This document shows positions 27,342-36,506 of a stretch of 64,000 bases of DNA, one piece after another (positions within the stretch are counted from its first letter, which is position 1; every line of letters starts with the position of its first letter). Made by a program: the position numbers and the translations under genes. The notes under the pieces are model-generated. The model saw only the letters and a list, made by a program, of their open reading frames with translations, made no database searches and was not told the origin of the DNA. Source of the DNA: Sorangium cellulosum So ce56 (GTDB taxonomy: Bacteria; Myxococcota_A; Polyangia; Polyangiales; Polyangiaceae); NCBI RefSeq assembly GCF_000067165.1, contig NC_010162.1, positions 11,210,501 through 11,274,500 of the forward strand. Reading direction: 5' to 3'.

Positions 27342-28637
27342 ATGCGCTTCGCGGTCTTCTCGCTGATCCTCTCCATCGTCCTCGGCGTCCTGGGCCTGTA
27401 CGTTCACCGGCGCGCCTCCAGGCTGCTCGGCCTGGGTGTGCGCGCCCGGCGCGCGCTGGCGTGCCTGCTGGCCGCCGGCATCATCGCCATGATCTCCGCG
27501 CGGTTCGGGCGCGGCGCGCTGCCCGACGGCGTGCTCCGCGGGATGGGGCTCGGCGGGAGCACGCTCTCGCTGGGCGTCTTGATCTCCGCGGTCCTGCTCG
27601 CCGTCGTGGATCTCGGCCGGCTGCTCGCGCGGCTCGGGCGCGCCGCGCTCGGGCGCGCGACGGCGACCGCGCTCGCGGACGGCGGGACCGCCCGCGCCGC
27701 CGGCTCGGCGCCCAGCCCCGCGGAGCGAGGGGCGCAGGAGGACGGCGGCCCCGCGGCCCTGCCGCTCCCGCCGCCGGTCGAGCGGCCGACGCTCGCCCGC
27801 CGCGACTTCCTCGCGACCGGGGCCGCTGGCTCCGCCTTCCTCATCGGCGGCGGCAGCGCGGTGTATGGCGCGCTGCTCGGGCGACACGACTACACCATCG
27901 AAGAGGTCGCCATCCCGATACCGGGCCTGCCGCGGAGCCTGGACGGGTTCGCCATCGTGCAGCTGTCCGACATCCATCTCGGGCTGTTCGTCGGCGAGCC
28001 GGAGATGCGCGCCGCCGAGGATCTCGTGCGCGAGGCCCGCGGCGATCTCGTCGTGATGACGGGTGATCTCGTCGATTTCGATCCGAGGTACGCCGAGCAC
28101 CTCGGGCGCCTCACGCGGAGGCTCGGCCCGCTCGCCCGGCATGGCGTCGCGGCGATCCCGGGCAACCACGACCACTTCGCCGGCATCGACGCGGCGCTGG
28201 GCGCGCTGGAGCGCGGCGGCGCCCGGGTGCTGAGCAACCGCGGGTGCGTCGTGGGTGGGCCCGGCGGCGCCTTCGCGCTGCTCGGCGTCGACGATGTGTG
28301 GGCGCGAGGGCGGGTGCCCGGCGGCGGTCCGGACCTCGGCCGGGCGATCGCGGACGTGCCGCGCGATCTGCCGCGCGTGCTGCTCTGCCACAACCCCGTG
28401 TTCTTCCCGGACGCGGCCGGCGAGGTGGCCCTGCAGCTCAGCGGCCACACCCACGGAGGCCAGATCAACCTCGTCGTGCGGCCCGCCGATCTGGTGCTCC
28501 CCCACGGCTACGTCGCCGGGCTCTACCAGCGTGGCGGTTCGCATCTCTACATCAACCGCGGCTTCGGCACCGCCGGGCCGCCCGCCCGCGTCGGCGCGCC
28601 GCCCGAGGTGAGCCGCATCGTCCTCGTCGCCGCCTGA
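27342..28637 (+). CDS. membrane-anchored calcineurin-like metallophosphoesterase (YkuE-like)
   Basis: A 431-residue protein with three hydrophobic N-terminal segments (about 3-22, 38-55, 75-95) and a Pro/Ala spacer. A twin-Arg-like RRDFLATGAAG segment leads to the phosphoesterase domain (about 185-430). Metal-ligand motifs are all present: QLSDIHLG, MTGDLVD, GNHDH, LLCHNP and SGHTHGGQ. The domain should lie outside the cytoplasm. Relatives act on lipid or nucleotide phosphate esters; the substrate here is unknown. Confidence 0.87.
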   Translation: MRFAVFSLILSIVLGVLGLYVHRRASRLLGLGVRARRALACLLAAGIIAMISARFGRGALPDGVLRGMGLGGSTLSLGVLISAVLLAVVDLGRLLARLGRAALGRATATALADGGTARAAGSAPSPAERGAQEDGGPAALPLPPPVERPTLARRDFLATGAAGSAFLIGGGSAVYGALLGRHDYTIEEVAIPIPGLPRSLDGFAIVQLSDIHLGLFVGEPEMRAAEDLVREARGDLVVMTGDLVDFDPRYAEHLGRLTRRLGPLARHGVAAIPGNHDHFAGIDAALGALERGGARVLSNRGCVVGGPGGAFALLGVDDVWARGRVPGGGPDLGRAIADVPRDLPRVLLCHNPVFFPDAAGEVALQLSGHTHGGQINLVVRPADLVLPHGYVAGLYQRGGSHLYINRGFGTAGPPARVGAPPEVSRIVLVAA

Positions 28638-28813
28638 CGTCACGCCCGACGCCGTCCCCGTCGAGCTCGCATGGCGCTGGCGAGCGGACGGCCGAGCCCG
28701 GCGTCGATCCGCGGAGAGCCGCCGCGATCTGCCAGGCGCTCGAGGGTCTCCGGGAGTGGCGTGTTCTCCGGTTCTTGATTCCCGTGCTGAGGGTGTTCAC
28801 CCTCCGATGTGCG

Positions 28814-30385
28814 ATGAGCGCAACACGTGCGGCCCGTACGACACGCGCGAACCGTGAGGCACGCGCGACACGTGCGGCACGTCGACACGCGCTGACCGCC
28901 CCGCGCCCCCGGCGGGCGCTCCTCCTCGGGATCGCGCTCGCGATCGGCGCCGAGGGGTGCGCGCGAGCGCCGCTCGCCGCGCCTCTCGGCCGTGTCGGCC
29001 GCAGCGATCCGCCCGCCGCCGAGCAGGAGCGCGGGCGCGGGTTGGAGAGCGCGCCTCCGCCTGCGCCGGAGCCTCCGCCGGCCGCGGACGAGCCCGAGCT
29101 CATCGCGCTCGAGGTCCCGGACTTCGGCCCCGCGGTGGTCGTGACGCCCCGAGGCAACGGGCCGCGGCCCCTGCTCGTCGTCGCGCACGGCGCGGGAGAT
29201 CGGCCCGAATGGCACTGCGACATCTGGCGCGGGATCGTGAGGGGGGCCGGCTTCGTGCTCTGCCCGCGCGGCAAGCCGATCGACGTCCGGGCGCCGGACG
29301 CCGGGCGGATCTTCTACTACCCGGACCATCACGCGCTGAGCCGCGAGGTCGCCGCGGCGGTCTCGGCGCTGTCGGCGCGCTTCGGGGATCGGGTGGATCT
29401 CCGCGACCCGATCTATGCGGGGTACTCGCAGGGGGCGATCATGGGCGCGCTGCTCCTGCCCGGGCATCCCGCCCGCTTCGCGCGGGCGGCGCTGATCGAG
29501 GGTGGATACGGCAGCTTCGACGAGTGGACGCCCGGCGCCGCCCGGCGCTTTCGCGGCGGCGGCGGGGCGCGGGTGCTGCTCGCGTGCGGGCGAGCCGACT
29601 GCGCGGCGCAGGCGCGCAAGACGCGGGAGGTGCTCGAGCGCGGCGGCGTCGCGGCGCGCGTCGTCCACGCCGTGGGCGCCGGCCACAGCTACGGCGGCCT
29701 GATGGAACGCGCGCTCCACGAGGCGTACCCGTGGGTCGTCGAGGGCGATCCCCGCTGGCTCGACGGCAGCGCCGCGCCGACCGGCGAGGCCCCGCCGCCC
29801 GCGGACGCTGCCGCGCCGCCCGCGGACGCTGCCGCGCCGCCCGCGGACGCTGCCGCGCCGACCGGCGGGGCCGGCGCCCGCTCATCAGGACGCGGCGGCG
29901 ATGCTGCGCGCGCGCTCGGCCAGCCCCTGGACGACGGAGTGGAAGCTCCGCAGCTGCCTCACCTTGCCCTCGCCGAAGCGCCGCTCGATGCCGCGCCGGA
30001 GCGCCGGCACCCTCGCGGTCCCGCCCGTGCAGCACACGACGTCGATGCCGTCGAACGACAGGCCCGCGTCCGCCACCGTCCGGTCGAGCGCGCCGAGGAC
30101 GGCGTCGATCTGCCGCTCGCTCCCGGCCTCGAACTCCTCCCGGGCGATGCGTTCGCGGATGTGCATCGACGGGTAATCGAAGCGGAACTCCGTGGCCGCC
30201 TCGCCGGACAGCGCGCACTTGGCGCGCTCGATCTCCTCGAAGAGCCGGAACGCCAGCGAGTCCTCCACGAGGCAGAGCAGGTGGTCCATGCGCTGCCGAT
30301 CCTCGGGCCCGAGGGACCACGCCTTCACGTCGCGGAGGAAGGCGAGGACGTCGCGGTGCTGGAGCACCGTCATGTCGGCCGGTGA
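28814..30385 (+). CDS. alpha/beta hydrolase lipoprotein whose frame continues antisense into Hsp70
   Basis: The supported part (about residues 1-355) has an Arg-rich leader, a hydrophobic signal with lipobox-like EGC, a Pro/Glu-rich spacer and an esterase-like alpha/beta hydrolase domain. LLVVAHGAGD gives the oxyanion strand, YAGYSQGAIMG the nucleophilic serine elbow, and GHSYGG the likely histidine. After a PPADAAA repeat (21-bp DNA unit) the frame has no stop and runs about 500 bases opposite the Hsp70 gene to 30385, giving 523 residues. The antisense tail (from 29885) has no domain and looks like a shadow. A lost stop or frameshift near 29880, or a sequencing error, may explain it. Confidence 0.6.
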   Translation: MSATRAARTTRANREARATRAARRHALTAPRPRRALLLGIALAIGAEGCARAPLAAPLGRVGRSDPPAAEQERGRGLESAPPPAPEPPPAADEPELIALEVPDFGPAVVVTPRGNGPRPLLVVAHGAGDRPEWHCDIWRGIVRGAGFVLCPRGKPIDVRAPDAGRIFYYPDHHALSREVAAAVSALSARFGDRVDLRDPIYAGYSQGAIMGALLLPGHPARFARAALIEGGYGSFDEWTPGAARRFRGGGGARVLLACGRADCAAQARKTREVLERGGVAARVVHAVGAGHSYGGLMERALHEAYPWVVEGDPRWLDGSAAPTGEAPPPADAAAPPADAAAPPADAAAPTGGAGARSSGRGGDAARALGQPLDDGVEAPQLPHLALAEAPLDAAPERRHPRGPARAAHDVDAVERQARVRHRPVERAEDGVDLPLAPGLELLPGDAFADVHRRVIEAELRGRLAGQRALGALDLLEEPERQRVLHEAEQVVHALPILGPEGPRLHVAEEGEDVAVLEHRHVGR

Positions 30386-31171
30386 GCAGAGCTTCTCGGC
30401 GATGGATCGCGGCATGGTCAGCTGGTTCGAGCCGAGCGGGACGCGGTAGGTGACCTCCGCGCCGAAGTGGCGGGCGATCTTGTGGCGCATGAGGCTGCCG
30501 TCGAGCGCGTCCCCCGCGACCGAGACGCCGCCGAGCGACAGCACGTCGGACGGGGAGAACCCCTCCGGCCGCATCCGGACGATCGTGTAATCCGACGTCC
30601 CGCCGCCGAAATCGGCGACGAGGACGACGGCCCCGCGGTCGAGCTCCAGGTGGAAGTCGTGCGCGGCGGCGACCGGCTCGGGGCAGAACGAGACCTCGCG
30701 GAAGCCCGCGATGCGCGCCGCCCGCTCGAGGCGCTCCTCGGCGAGGCGATCGTCGGCCGGTTCGGTCGAGAACTTCGCCGGCCTGCCCAGCACGACGCGC
30801 GCGACGTCGGCGTCGAAGTGGCGGTTCGCCTGCTCGCGCATCTCCCGGAGGAAGCGGCCGATCAGGTCCTCGATGGTCACGACCCGGTGCCCGATCTGCG
30901 TGCCGGAGAAGCTGCGATCGGGGAGGTATTTCTTGATCGAGCGGATGAAGCGGCCCTGCATGCCGTTCGCGACGAAGTCGCTGATCGCCGCCGCGCCGCA
31001 GGAGAACCGCTCCTGCCCGAAGAACAAGAGGCTCCGGAGGACGGTCGGATCGGCCGCCGCGGCGTCGAGCGGGATGGGCGGGCAGGTCGCCTCCGCGCTG
31101 GCCGCCGCGAGCAGCGAGTTGGAGGTACCGAAATCGACGGCATACACCTCGGGCCTGAATCGTGCGGACAT
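29885..31171 (-). CDS. Hsp70-family protein of the YegD type
   Basis: A 428-residue protein consisting of the Hsp70 ATPase domain alone. VDFGTSNSLLA near the N-terminus and VADFGGGTSDYTI near residue 190 are the two phosphate loops, and CCTGGTARVP is the adenosine motif. The substrate-binding domain of DnaK is absent, as in E. coli YegD. The start at 31171 has GGAGG 8 bases upstream; a longer frame to 31228 lacks support. It may act as an atypical chaperone; the partner is unknown. Its last third overlaps the open frame of the convergent hydrolase gene. Confidence 0.88.
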   Translation of the reverse strand: MSARFRPEVYAVDFGTSNSLLAAASAEATCPPIPLDAAAADPTVLRSLLFFGQERFSCGAAAISDFVANGMQGRFIRSIKKYLPDRSFSGTQIGHRVVTIEDLIGRFLREMREQANRHFDADVARVVLGRPAKFSTEPADDRLAEERLERAARIAGFREVSFCPEPVAAAHDFHLELDRGAVVLVADFGGGTSDYTIVRMRPEGFSPSDVLSLGGVSVAGDALDGSLMRHKIARHFGAEVTYRVPLGSNQLTMPRSIAEKLCSPADMTVLQHRDVLAFLRDVKAWSLGPEDRQRMDHLLCLVEDSLAFRLFEEIERAKCALSGEAATEFRFDYPSMHIRERIAREEFEAGSERQIDAVLGALDRTVADAGLSFDGIDVVCCTGGTARVPALRRGIERRFGEGKVRQLRSFHSVVQGLAERARSIAAAS

Positions 31172-31308
31172 GATCTCGCCTCCTCGTGGGGTGCTTTGCG
31201 AGCGCGCGGATCTCGCCGACATGGCCACTATTTACAAGCTATCGAATGCATGAGAGAATGGTGACGGGCTCGCGGGATGATCAGAATTTGAGAGCCCCGC
31301 CCGCGCCG

Positions 31309-32913
31309 CTACGACACGCGGGTCACGCGCCGCAGCGCCACGGTGAGCGCGACGAGCGCGATCAGGGTCGGCACGGCGATCACGCCGACGTCGATCCAGC
31401 CGAGCCACTCGGCCGGGTCGAGGCCCAGGGTGGGGATCGGCAGCGCGAACGCGTTGTAGGCGGCGGCGCCGAGCGCGAGGACGCCGCACGAGACGAACAG
31501 CCACACGAGCGCGCCCAGGAGGCCGTGGCCGAGGCGCTCCATGGCCGGCGCGCTCCGCCAGCGGCCGACGAGGACGCGGAGGGTGGCGACGAAGGCGATG
31601 ATGGCCAGCGCTCCCGCGGCGCCCGCGGCGAGGAGGACCTCGCTCTCGCTGAGCGCCCGCCGCTCGGTGATGCCGTAGACCCTGCGGAGGACCATCGCGG
31701 CGCTGGTGAAGACGGCCGCGCCCGCGGCGAGGCTCACGGCGATGGCCAGCAGCGACGCGACGGGGCGAGCGCGCCGCGCCTTGCGCGTCACGTCGTCCGC
31801 GCTCTGGCCCTGGGCGTTCGGGATGACGACCGTGGCCCGCTCGTCGTTCGGTGCGCCGTCGGTCGCCGCGACGCCCACGCCGAGCGCGCGGGAAGGCGCG
31901 AGCGGATCCTGCAGATCGAAGTCCGCGAGCAGGCGATCGAGCTCCTGGGCGGACGGCGGCCGGTCCTCGCGCGCCCGGGCCATGGCGCGCTGGATCAGCG
32001 CCTCGAGCCCCTCGGGGATGGTCTTGTCGATGTCGCGCGGGCGCCGGGGATCCTCGGTGAGCAGGCGGAGCATGGTCCGCGTCGGCTCCTCCTCGGGGAA
32101 GGGGCGCTCGCCGGTCAGCATGCGGTACAGCACGGCGCCGACCGCGTAGATGTCGGCGCGCGAGTCGACGTCGGCCGAGCCGCGCGCCTGCTCCGGCGCC
32201 ATGTACTGGGGCGTGCCGACCACCGAGCCGGTCCGCGTGAGGTCGGCGCCGTCGAGCACCTTGGCGACCCCGAAATCGAGGATCTTCACGTGGACGTTGC
32301 CCGCTTCGCGCCGGATGAGGAACAGGTTCGACGGCTTGAGGTCGCGGTGGACGACGCCGGTCGCGTGGGCCGCGGCCAGGCCGCGGCAGACCTGGCGCGA
32401 GATCGTGATCGCGGTGGGGAGCGGCAGCTTGCCGACCTGGTCGAGGAAGGCGCCGAGGTCCTCGCCCTTGAGCAGCTCGGTCACCATGCACGGGCGCCCG
32501 TCCTTGAGGCGGACGACGTCGACGACGTCGATCACGTGCTCGTTGCCGACGCGCGCGATCGTCTGCGCCTCGCGCTCGAAGCGCGCCATCGCCTCCCGGT
32601 GGCTGGCGAAGTGCTCGTGCGGCACCTTGACGGCGAAGCGCTTCGGCAGGCGGATGTGCTCGGCGACGTAGACGCGGCCCATGCCGCCCGCGCCGATCAC
32701 GCCGGTGATGCAGAAGCTCCCCGCGAGCAGCTCGCCGACCATCGGGTCGGTCGCGGTCACGCCCTGGAGCTCCAGGGCCGTCGCGTCGATGGGGCAGACG
32801 AGGAAGTCGAGCGGGTACCGGACGCCGCACACGGGACAGCGTCGGGTGGGCCTCTCCGGGGGTACCTGCTGCCGTGCCTGGTCCGGGGCGGCTTGCCTGG
32901 CTAGGTCGGCCAT
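31309..32913 (-). CDS. Ser/Thr protein kinase with N-terminal zinc ribbon and C-terminal membrane helices
   Basis: A 534-residue eukaryotic-like kinase. An N-terminal zinc-ribbon-like motif has Cys26, Cys29 and Cys40. The kinase domain (about 65-325) has the glycine loop GAGGMGRVY, Lys96, HRDLKPSN, DFGVAK and a TPQYMAPE segment, so it should be active. Three or four hydrophobic segments near the C-terminus (about 380-530) anchor it. Unlike PknB it has no recognisable extracellular sensor. The start at 32913 places the zinc ribbon near the N-terminus; no strong ribosome site is visible. Similar kinases are abundant in myxobacteria; the substrates are unknown. Confidence 0.9.
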   Translation of the reverse strand: MADLARQAAPDQARQQVPPERPTRRCPVCGVRYPLDFLVCPIDATALELQGVTATDPMVGELLAGSFCITGVIGAGGMGRVYVAEHIRLPKRFAVKVPHEHFASHREAMARFEREAQTIARVGNEHVIDVVDVVRLKDGRPCMVTELLKGEDLGAFLDQVGKLPLPTAITISRQVCRGLAAAHATGVVHRDLKPSNLFLIRREAGNVHVKILDFGVAKVLDGADLTRTGSVVGTPQYMAPEQARGSADVDSRADIYAVGAVLYRMLTGERPFPEEEPTRTMLRLLTEDPRRPRDIDKTIPEGLEALIQRAMARAREDRPPSAQELDRLLADFDLQDPLAPSRALGVGVAATDGAPNDERATVVIPNAQGQSADDVTRKARRARPVASLLAIAVSLAAGAAVFTSAAMVLRRVYGITERRALSESEVLLAAGAAGALAIIAFVATLRVLVGRWRSAPAMERLGHGLLGALVWLFVSCGVLALGAAAYNAFALPIPTLGLDPAEWLGWIDVGVIAVPTLIALVALTVALRRVTRVS

Positions 32914-33270
32914 CGACGGCGAGTCTAGACGAGAAGCGGGTTCCGGGCGCGACGGATCGGCCCCGCCGGGGCAGAAGCAGGGCGACGCCGGAGAGGCCCG
33001 CCGGCTGCCGCGCGGCGGCCCGGCGGCGTCCGCAGCGCATCCCGGTGTCACGCGGCTTCGCCGTGAGAGCGGAAGTCTTCAATAACCTCCCTTCTGTCCT
33101 CCGGGGCATCCTGGATCGCGGACACCGGTGGACACGCAACCTCACGACGTCCGTTCGAGCCGGCAAGGAGGGGAATCGCGACACGAAGGATGGGTATCGA
33201 GGAGGACGGACGCGACGAGGCTTGAGGCGCGCGTTGTGCTGATGGGCCCGCTGCGGTATAGCGAGCTTCG
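32914..33270. other. gene-free divergent promoter region
   Basis: About 360 bases between the Ser/Thr kinase and methionyl-tRNA synthetase starts. A TATAGC element about 15 bases before the synthetase start may form part of a promoter. Nothing else recognised. Confidence 0.45.
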
Positions 33271-35193
33271 ATGGCATCTTATCACGGCGCCCCGACCGAC
33301 GTCGCATCGGTCATTCGCCAGGTTCGCAGGCCCAGGCGGGCGGTCGTCACCGCAGGCATGCCCTACGCCAACGGGATGTTGCACCTTGGGCACCTCGCGG
33401 GCGCGCACGTCCCTGCGGACATCCACGCGCGGTGGCTGGGCCTGGTCATCGGCCGCGAGAACGTCCTCTTCGTCTGCGGCACCGACGATCACGGCTCCGC
33501 CAGCCAGATCGCGGCGCGGCAGGCCGGGGTGTCGATACGCGAGTTCATCGACGGCATCCACGAGAAGCAGCACGCGAGCCTCCGGCGGTATGACATCGAT
33601 CTCGACGTCTACTCGGGGACCTCGCGGCCGGAGTGCCTCCCGATTCAGCAGGAGCTCGCGCACCGCTTCCTCCGGCGCCTGCACGACAACGGCCTGCTCG
33701 AGAAGCGCACGAGCAGCCAGTGGTTCGATCCGGAGCTCCAGTGCTTCCTCCCCGACCGCTTCGTGCGCGGGCGCTGCCCCAACCCGAAGTGCGACAACGG
33801 AGACGCGTACAGCGACGAGTGTGATCGCTGCGGTCACCAGCACTCGCCCTCACAGCTCGGCAGCCCGCGCAGCGCGCTCAGCGACGCCACGCCGGTGATG
33901 CGCGACACAGCGCACTGGTGGCTCGACATGTGGGCCGTGTCCGAGACGCTCCGGGGCTGGATCCAGGGCAAGCAGGGCGCGTGGCGCCCGGCGGTGCTCG
34001 CGGACGTGCTGAACACCGTGATGCCTTCGCTCCGCTTCGAGGCCGACCTCGCCCCCACGTACAAGGAGATCAAGGCGTCGCTGCCGAAGCACAAGGCGAA
34101 GTTCACGCAGGATCGCAAGGTCCTGCTGCAGCTCGGCAGCAAGCCGGAGATGGAGGAGGCGCGCGCCGCCCTTTCGCGCCATGGCGTCCCCAGCGAGCCC
34201 GTCGAGGACTGGGCTCACCGCGCCATCACCCGCGACGTCGCCTGGGGGCTCTCCTTGCCGGCGGATCTCGATCCGGAGCTCTGCGGCAAGACGCTGTATG
34301 TCTGGCCCGACTCGCTGATCGCGCCCATCGCCTTCTCGCAGGTCGCGCTCGCCCGGAGGGGCGTCGATCCGGCCCGGTACGTGGACTTCTGGTGCGATCC
34401 GGAGGCCAGGATCTACCAGTTCCTCGGCCAGGACAACGTCTTCTTCTACGTGCTCATGCAGGGCGCCATGTGGCTCGGCGCGCAGCCCGATCCGCGCCGG
34501 CTGCCGGCGCCCGGCGAGCTGCAGCTCACCGACGTCCTCGGGTGCTTCCACCTGCTCGTCGGGGGCGACAAGATGAGCAAGTCGCGCGGAAACTTCTTCA
34601 CCGCCGATCAGCTCCTCGACGAAAAGGGGTATTCAGCGGACCAGATCCGTTATTACCTGGCGCTGCTCGGCCTCGCGGAGAAGCCGTCGAACTTCGATTT
34701 CGAAAAGCTCGACGAGCGCAACCGGTTCCTCGCCGGGCCGCTCAACGCGGCGTTCGAGCGGCCGATCTCCGCGGCGCACTCGAAGTTCGATGGGCGCGTG
34801 CCCCACGGCGCGCTGCTCGACAAGGTCGCCGCGGACACCCTCCGCATCGTCCAGCGCTACGTGCGCGCGATGGATCGCGCCGACTACCCGACGCTGCTCT
34901 TCGAGATCGAGAACTACGCGCGCGTCATCAACAGCCTCTTCGCGCAGTTCAAGCCGCACGACGATCGGCACCCGGAGGAGGGCCGCCGCGACGCCCTCTT
35001 CTCCTCGTTCTACGTGCTCAAGAACCTGATGATCATGCTCTATCCGTTCGTCCCGACCACGATGGATCGGCTGCGGGAGTCGCTCCGTCTCCCGCCGGAG
35101 GTCTTCCGCCTCGACGAGCTCGGCACCCCCATCCCCGCCGGGCACGCCATCGGTCCCAAGCAGGTCTACTTCCCGCCGGTGCCGGAGGAGTAG
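33271..35193 (+). CDS. metG: methionyl-tRNA synthetase, divergent, with an internal insertion
   Basis: A 640-residue class I synthetase charging tRNA-Met. It has HLGH (residues 38-41), a four-cysteine zinc knuckle CPNPKC...CDRC (about 171-190) and KMSKS (434-438). An anticodon-binding helical domain occupies about 475-620. Between LRGW and RDVAWG it carries about 60 more residues than the E. coli enzyme, Lys-rich and helical (near 255-310). The motif normally WLDAPIGY reads WPDSLIAPI. The C-terminal EMAP/OB domain seen in many MetRS is absent. It may be the sole enzyme or a second, divergent copy; the window cannot tell. Confidence 0.87.
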   Translation: MASYHGAPTDVASVIRQVRRPRRAVVTAGMPYANGMLHLGHLAGAHVPADIHARWLGLVIGRENVLFVCGTDDHGSASQIAARQAGVSIREFIDGIHEKQHASLRRYDIDLDVYSGTSRPECLPIQQELAHRFLRRLHDNGLLEKRTSSQWFDPELQCFLPDRFVRGRCPNPKCDNGDAYSDECDRCGHQHSPSQLGSPRSALSDATPVMRDTAHWWLDMWAVSETLRGWIQGKQGAWRPAVLADVLNTVMPSLRFEADLAPTYKEIKASLPKHKAKFTQDRKVLLQLGSKPEMEEARAALSRHGVPSEPVEDWAHRAITRDVAWGLSLPADLDPELCGKTLYVWPDSLIAPIAFSQVALARRGVDPARYVDFWCDPEARIYQFLGQDNVFFYVLMQGAMWLGAQPDPRRLPAPGELQLTDVLGCFHLLVGGDKMSKSRGNFFTADQLLDEKGYSADQIRYYLALLGLAEKPSNFDFEKLDERNRFLAGPLNAAFERPISAAHSKFDGRVPHGALLDKVAADTLRIVQRYVRAMDRADYPTLLFEIENYARVINSLFAQFKPHDDRHPEEGRRDALFSSFYVLKNLMIMLYPFVPTTMDRLRESLRLPPEVFRLDELGTPIPAGHAIGPKQVYFPPVPEE

Positions 35194-35225
35194 CGGCGCG
35201 CGGGGTCAGGGAGCCGTCGCCACGC

Positions 35226-36506
35226 CTACCTGCACGATCCGGTCTCGATCGAGCGCGGGCGCACCGAGGTGTTCTGGATGCTGTTCGGGTCGGTCACCGC
35301 GACCTCGCGACCCCAGCCGGTGAGCCCCGCGAAGGTCCCGTTGGTCGTCATGTCGAACGGCCCGTCGCTCTGACAGTCGCTGTTCTTGACGGCGCCCCAC
35401 GACCAGGCGAGCCACCCCACCTCGAGCTCGACGCTCCTGGCCAGGAGCGCCTTGTAATCGAACGGGTGCTTGCCACACTCGTACACGGCGTGCTGCGCGA
35501 ACTCGCCGACCATCAAAGGCAGGTTCAGCGCCACGGACTCCTGCAGCTCTCTCGTGATCGTGGCCGCGCTGCCGTCCGTCCACCACATGTGGACGCTGAG
35601 CAGGATGTTCGGGTCGTGCTTGACGAGCGCGGGGCCGACGGCCTGGAGCTGGTCGATGTTCTGCCCCCACTTGGAGGCGTCGATCACGAGCGGGACCGTG
35701 ATGCCGGCGCCGCGCATCCGGGTGATGGCCTGCTTGTAGCCCGCCTCCCACGCCGCGTTGTCGACCTGGTCCCCGACCTCGTTGCCGATGTTGACGAGCA
35801 AACTCTGCTCGTGCTTCTTGATCACGGCGACGACATCCGCTCTCGTCCAGTAGTCGACGAGGCTCGGCAGGAGATCCCATTTCCCCGTGGCGTCGTGGAG
35901 CTCGACGATCGGAATGAGCTTCTGCGCGAGCGCGTTCGTGATGGCCTGATCGAGGCCCGCCGCGGACTCCGTGGCGAGCCAGACGATCCGCACCGCGTTG
36001 GCGCCGGTCTTCGCGATCTCCGCGAACTCCGGCAGGCCGTCGGGCCCCGACGACAGCCACACGACCATCTCGTTGACGCCCCGGAGCAGCACCTTCTCTC
36101 CGCAGCGGTCGTAAAGGAAGCGGCCGCGCACCGAGAACCCCGTCGACTCCTGGTCACCCCCGCCGGCGCCCGCGCCCGAGGTGGCGCCGCCAGCGCCAGA
36201 CGTGGCGCCGCTGCTCGAGGCGGCGCCGCCGGCGCCGGACGTGGCCCCGCTGCTCGAGCTGGCACCGCTGCCCGAGGCGGCGCCGCCGGCGCCGGACGTG
36301 GCGCCGCCGCTCGACGTGGTGCCATCGGCGCCGGACGTGGCTCCGGCGGCCCCCCCGCCCGCGCCCGATGCGCCGCCGCCCGCTCCGGTCGTCTCCTGCC
36401 CCGAGCCCTGCGGGTCGTCCGAGTCGTCTCCGCATCCCGCGGAGAGGCCCAGCGCCATGAGGGCTGCTCCGGTCCAACCAGCCACCGACCCGTGAAGAAC
36501 GCGCAT
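35226..36506 (-). CDS. glycoside hydrolase family 5 (cellulase/mannanase-type) lipoprotein
   Basis: A 426-residue exported enzyme. The lipoprotein signal ends LGLSAGC and a Gly/Ser/Ala-rich linker spans about 25-120. The GH5 domain (about 125-425) has GEKVLLRGVNEM at the start, NIGNEVGD with the acid/base glutamate, HMWW, and MVGEFAQ with the nucleophile glutamate. The substrate is a beta-1,4-glucan or mannan; the RGVN start resembles the mannanase-like subgroup. AGAAGGAG lies 7 bases before the ATG. It is convergent with metG. Like the GH6 enzyme it is anchored through a long repetitive linker, suggesting the same surface strategy. Confidence 0.88.
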   Translation of the reverse strand: MRVLHGSVAGWTGAALMALGLSAGCGDDSDDPQGSGQETTGAGGGASGAGGGAAGATSGADGTTSSGGATSGAGGAASGSGASSSSGATSGAGGAASSSGATSGAGGATSGAGAGGGDQESTGFSVRGRFLYDRCGEKVLLRGVNEMVVWLSSGPDGLPEFAEIAKTGANAVRIVWLATESAAGLDQAITNALAQKLIPIVELHDATGKWDLLPSLVDYWTRADVVAVIKKHEQSLLVNIGNEVGDQVDNAAWEAGYKQAITRMRGAGITVPLVIDASKWGQNIDQLQAVGPALVKHDPNILLSVHMWWTDGSAATITRELQESVALNLPLMVGEFAQHAVYECGKHPFDYKALLARSVELEVGWLAWSWGAVKNSDCQSDGPFDMTTNGTFAGLTGWGREVAVTDPNSIQNTSVRPRSIETGSCR

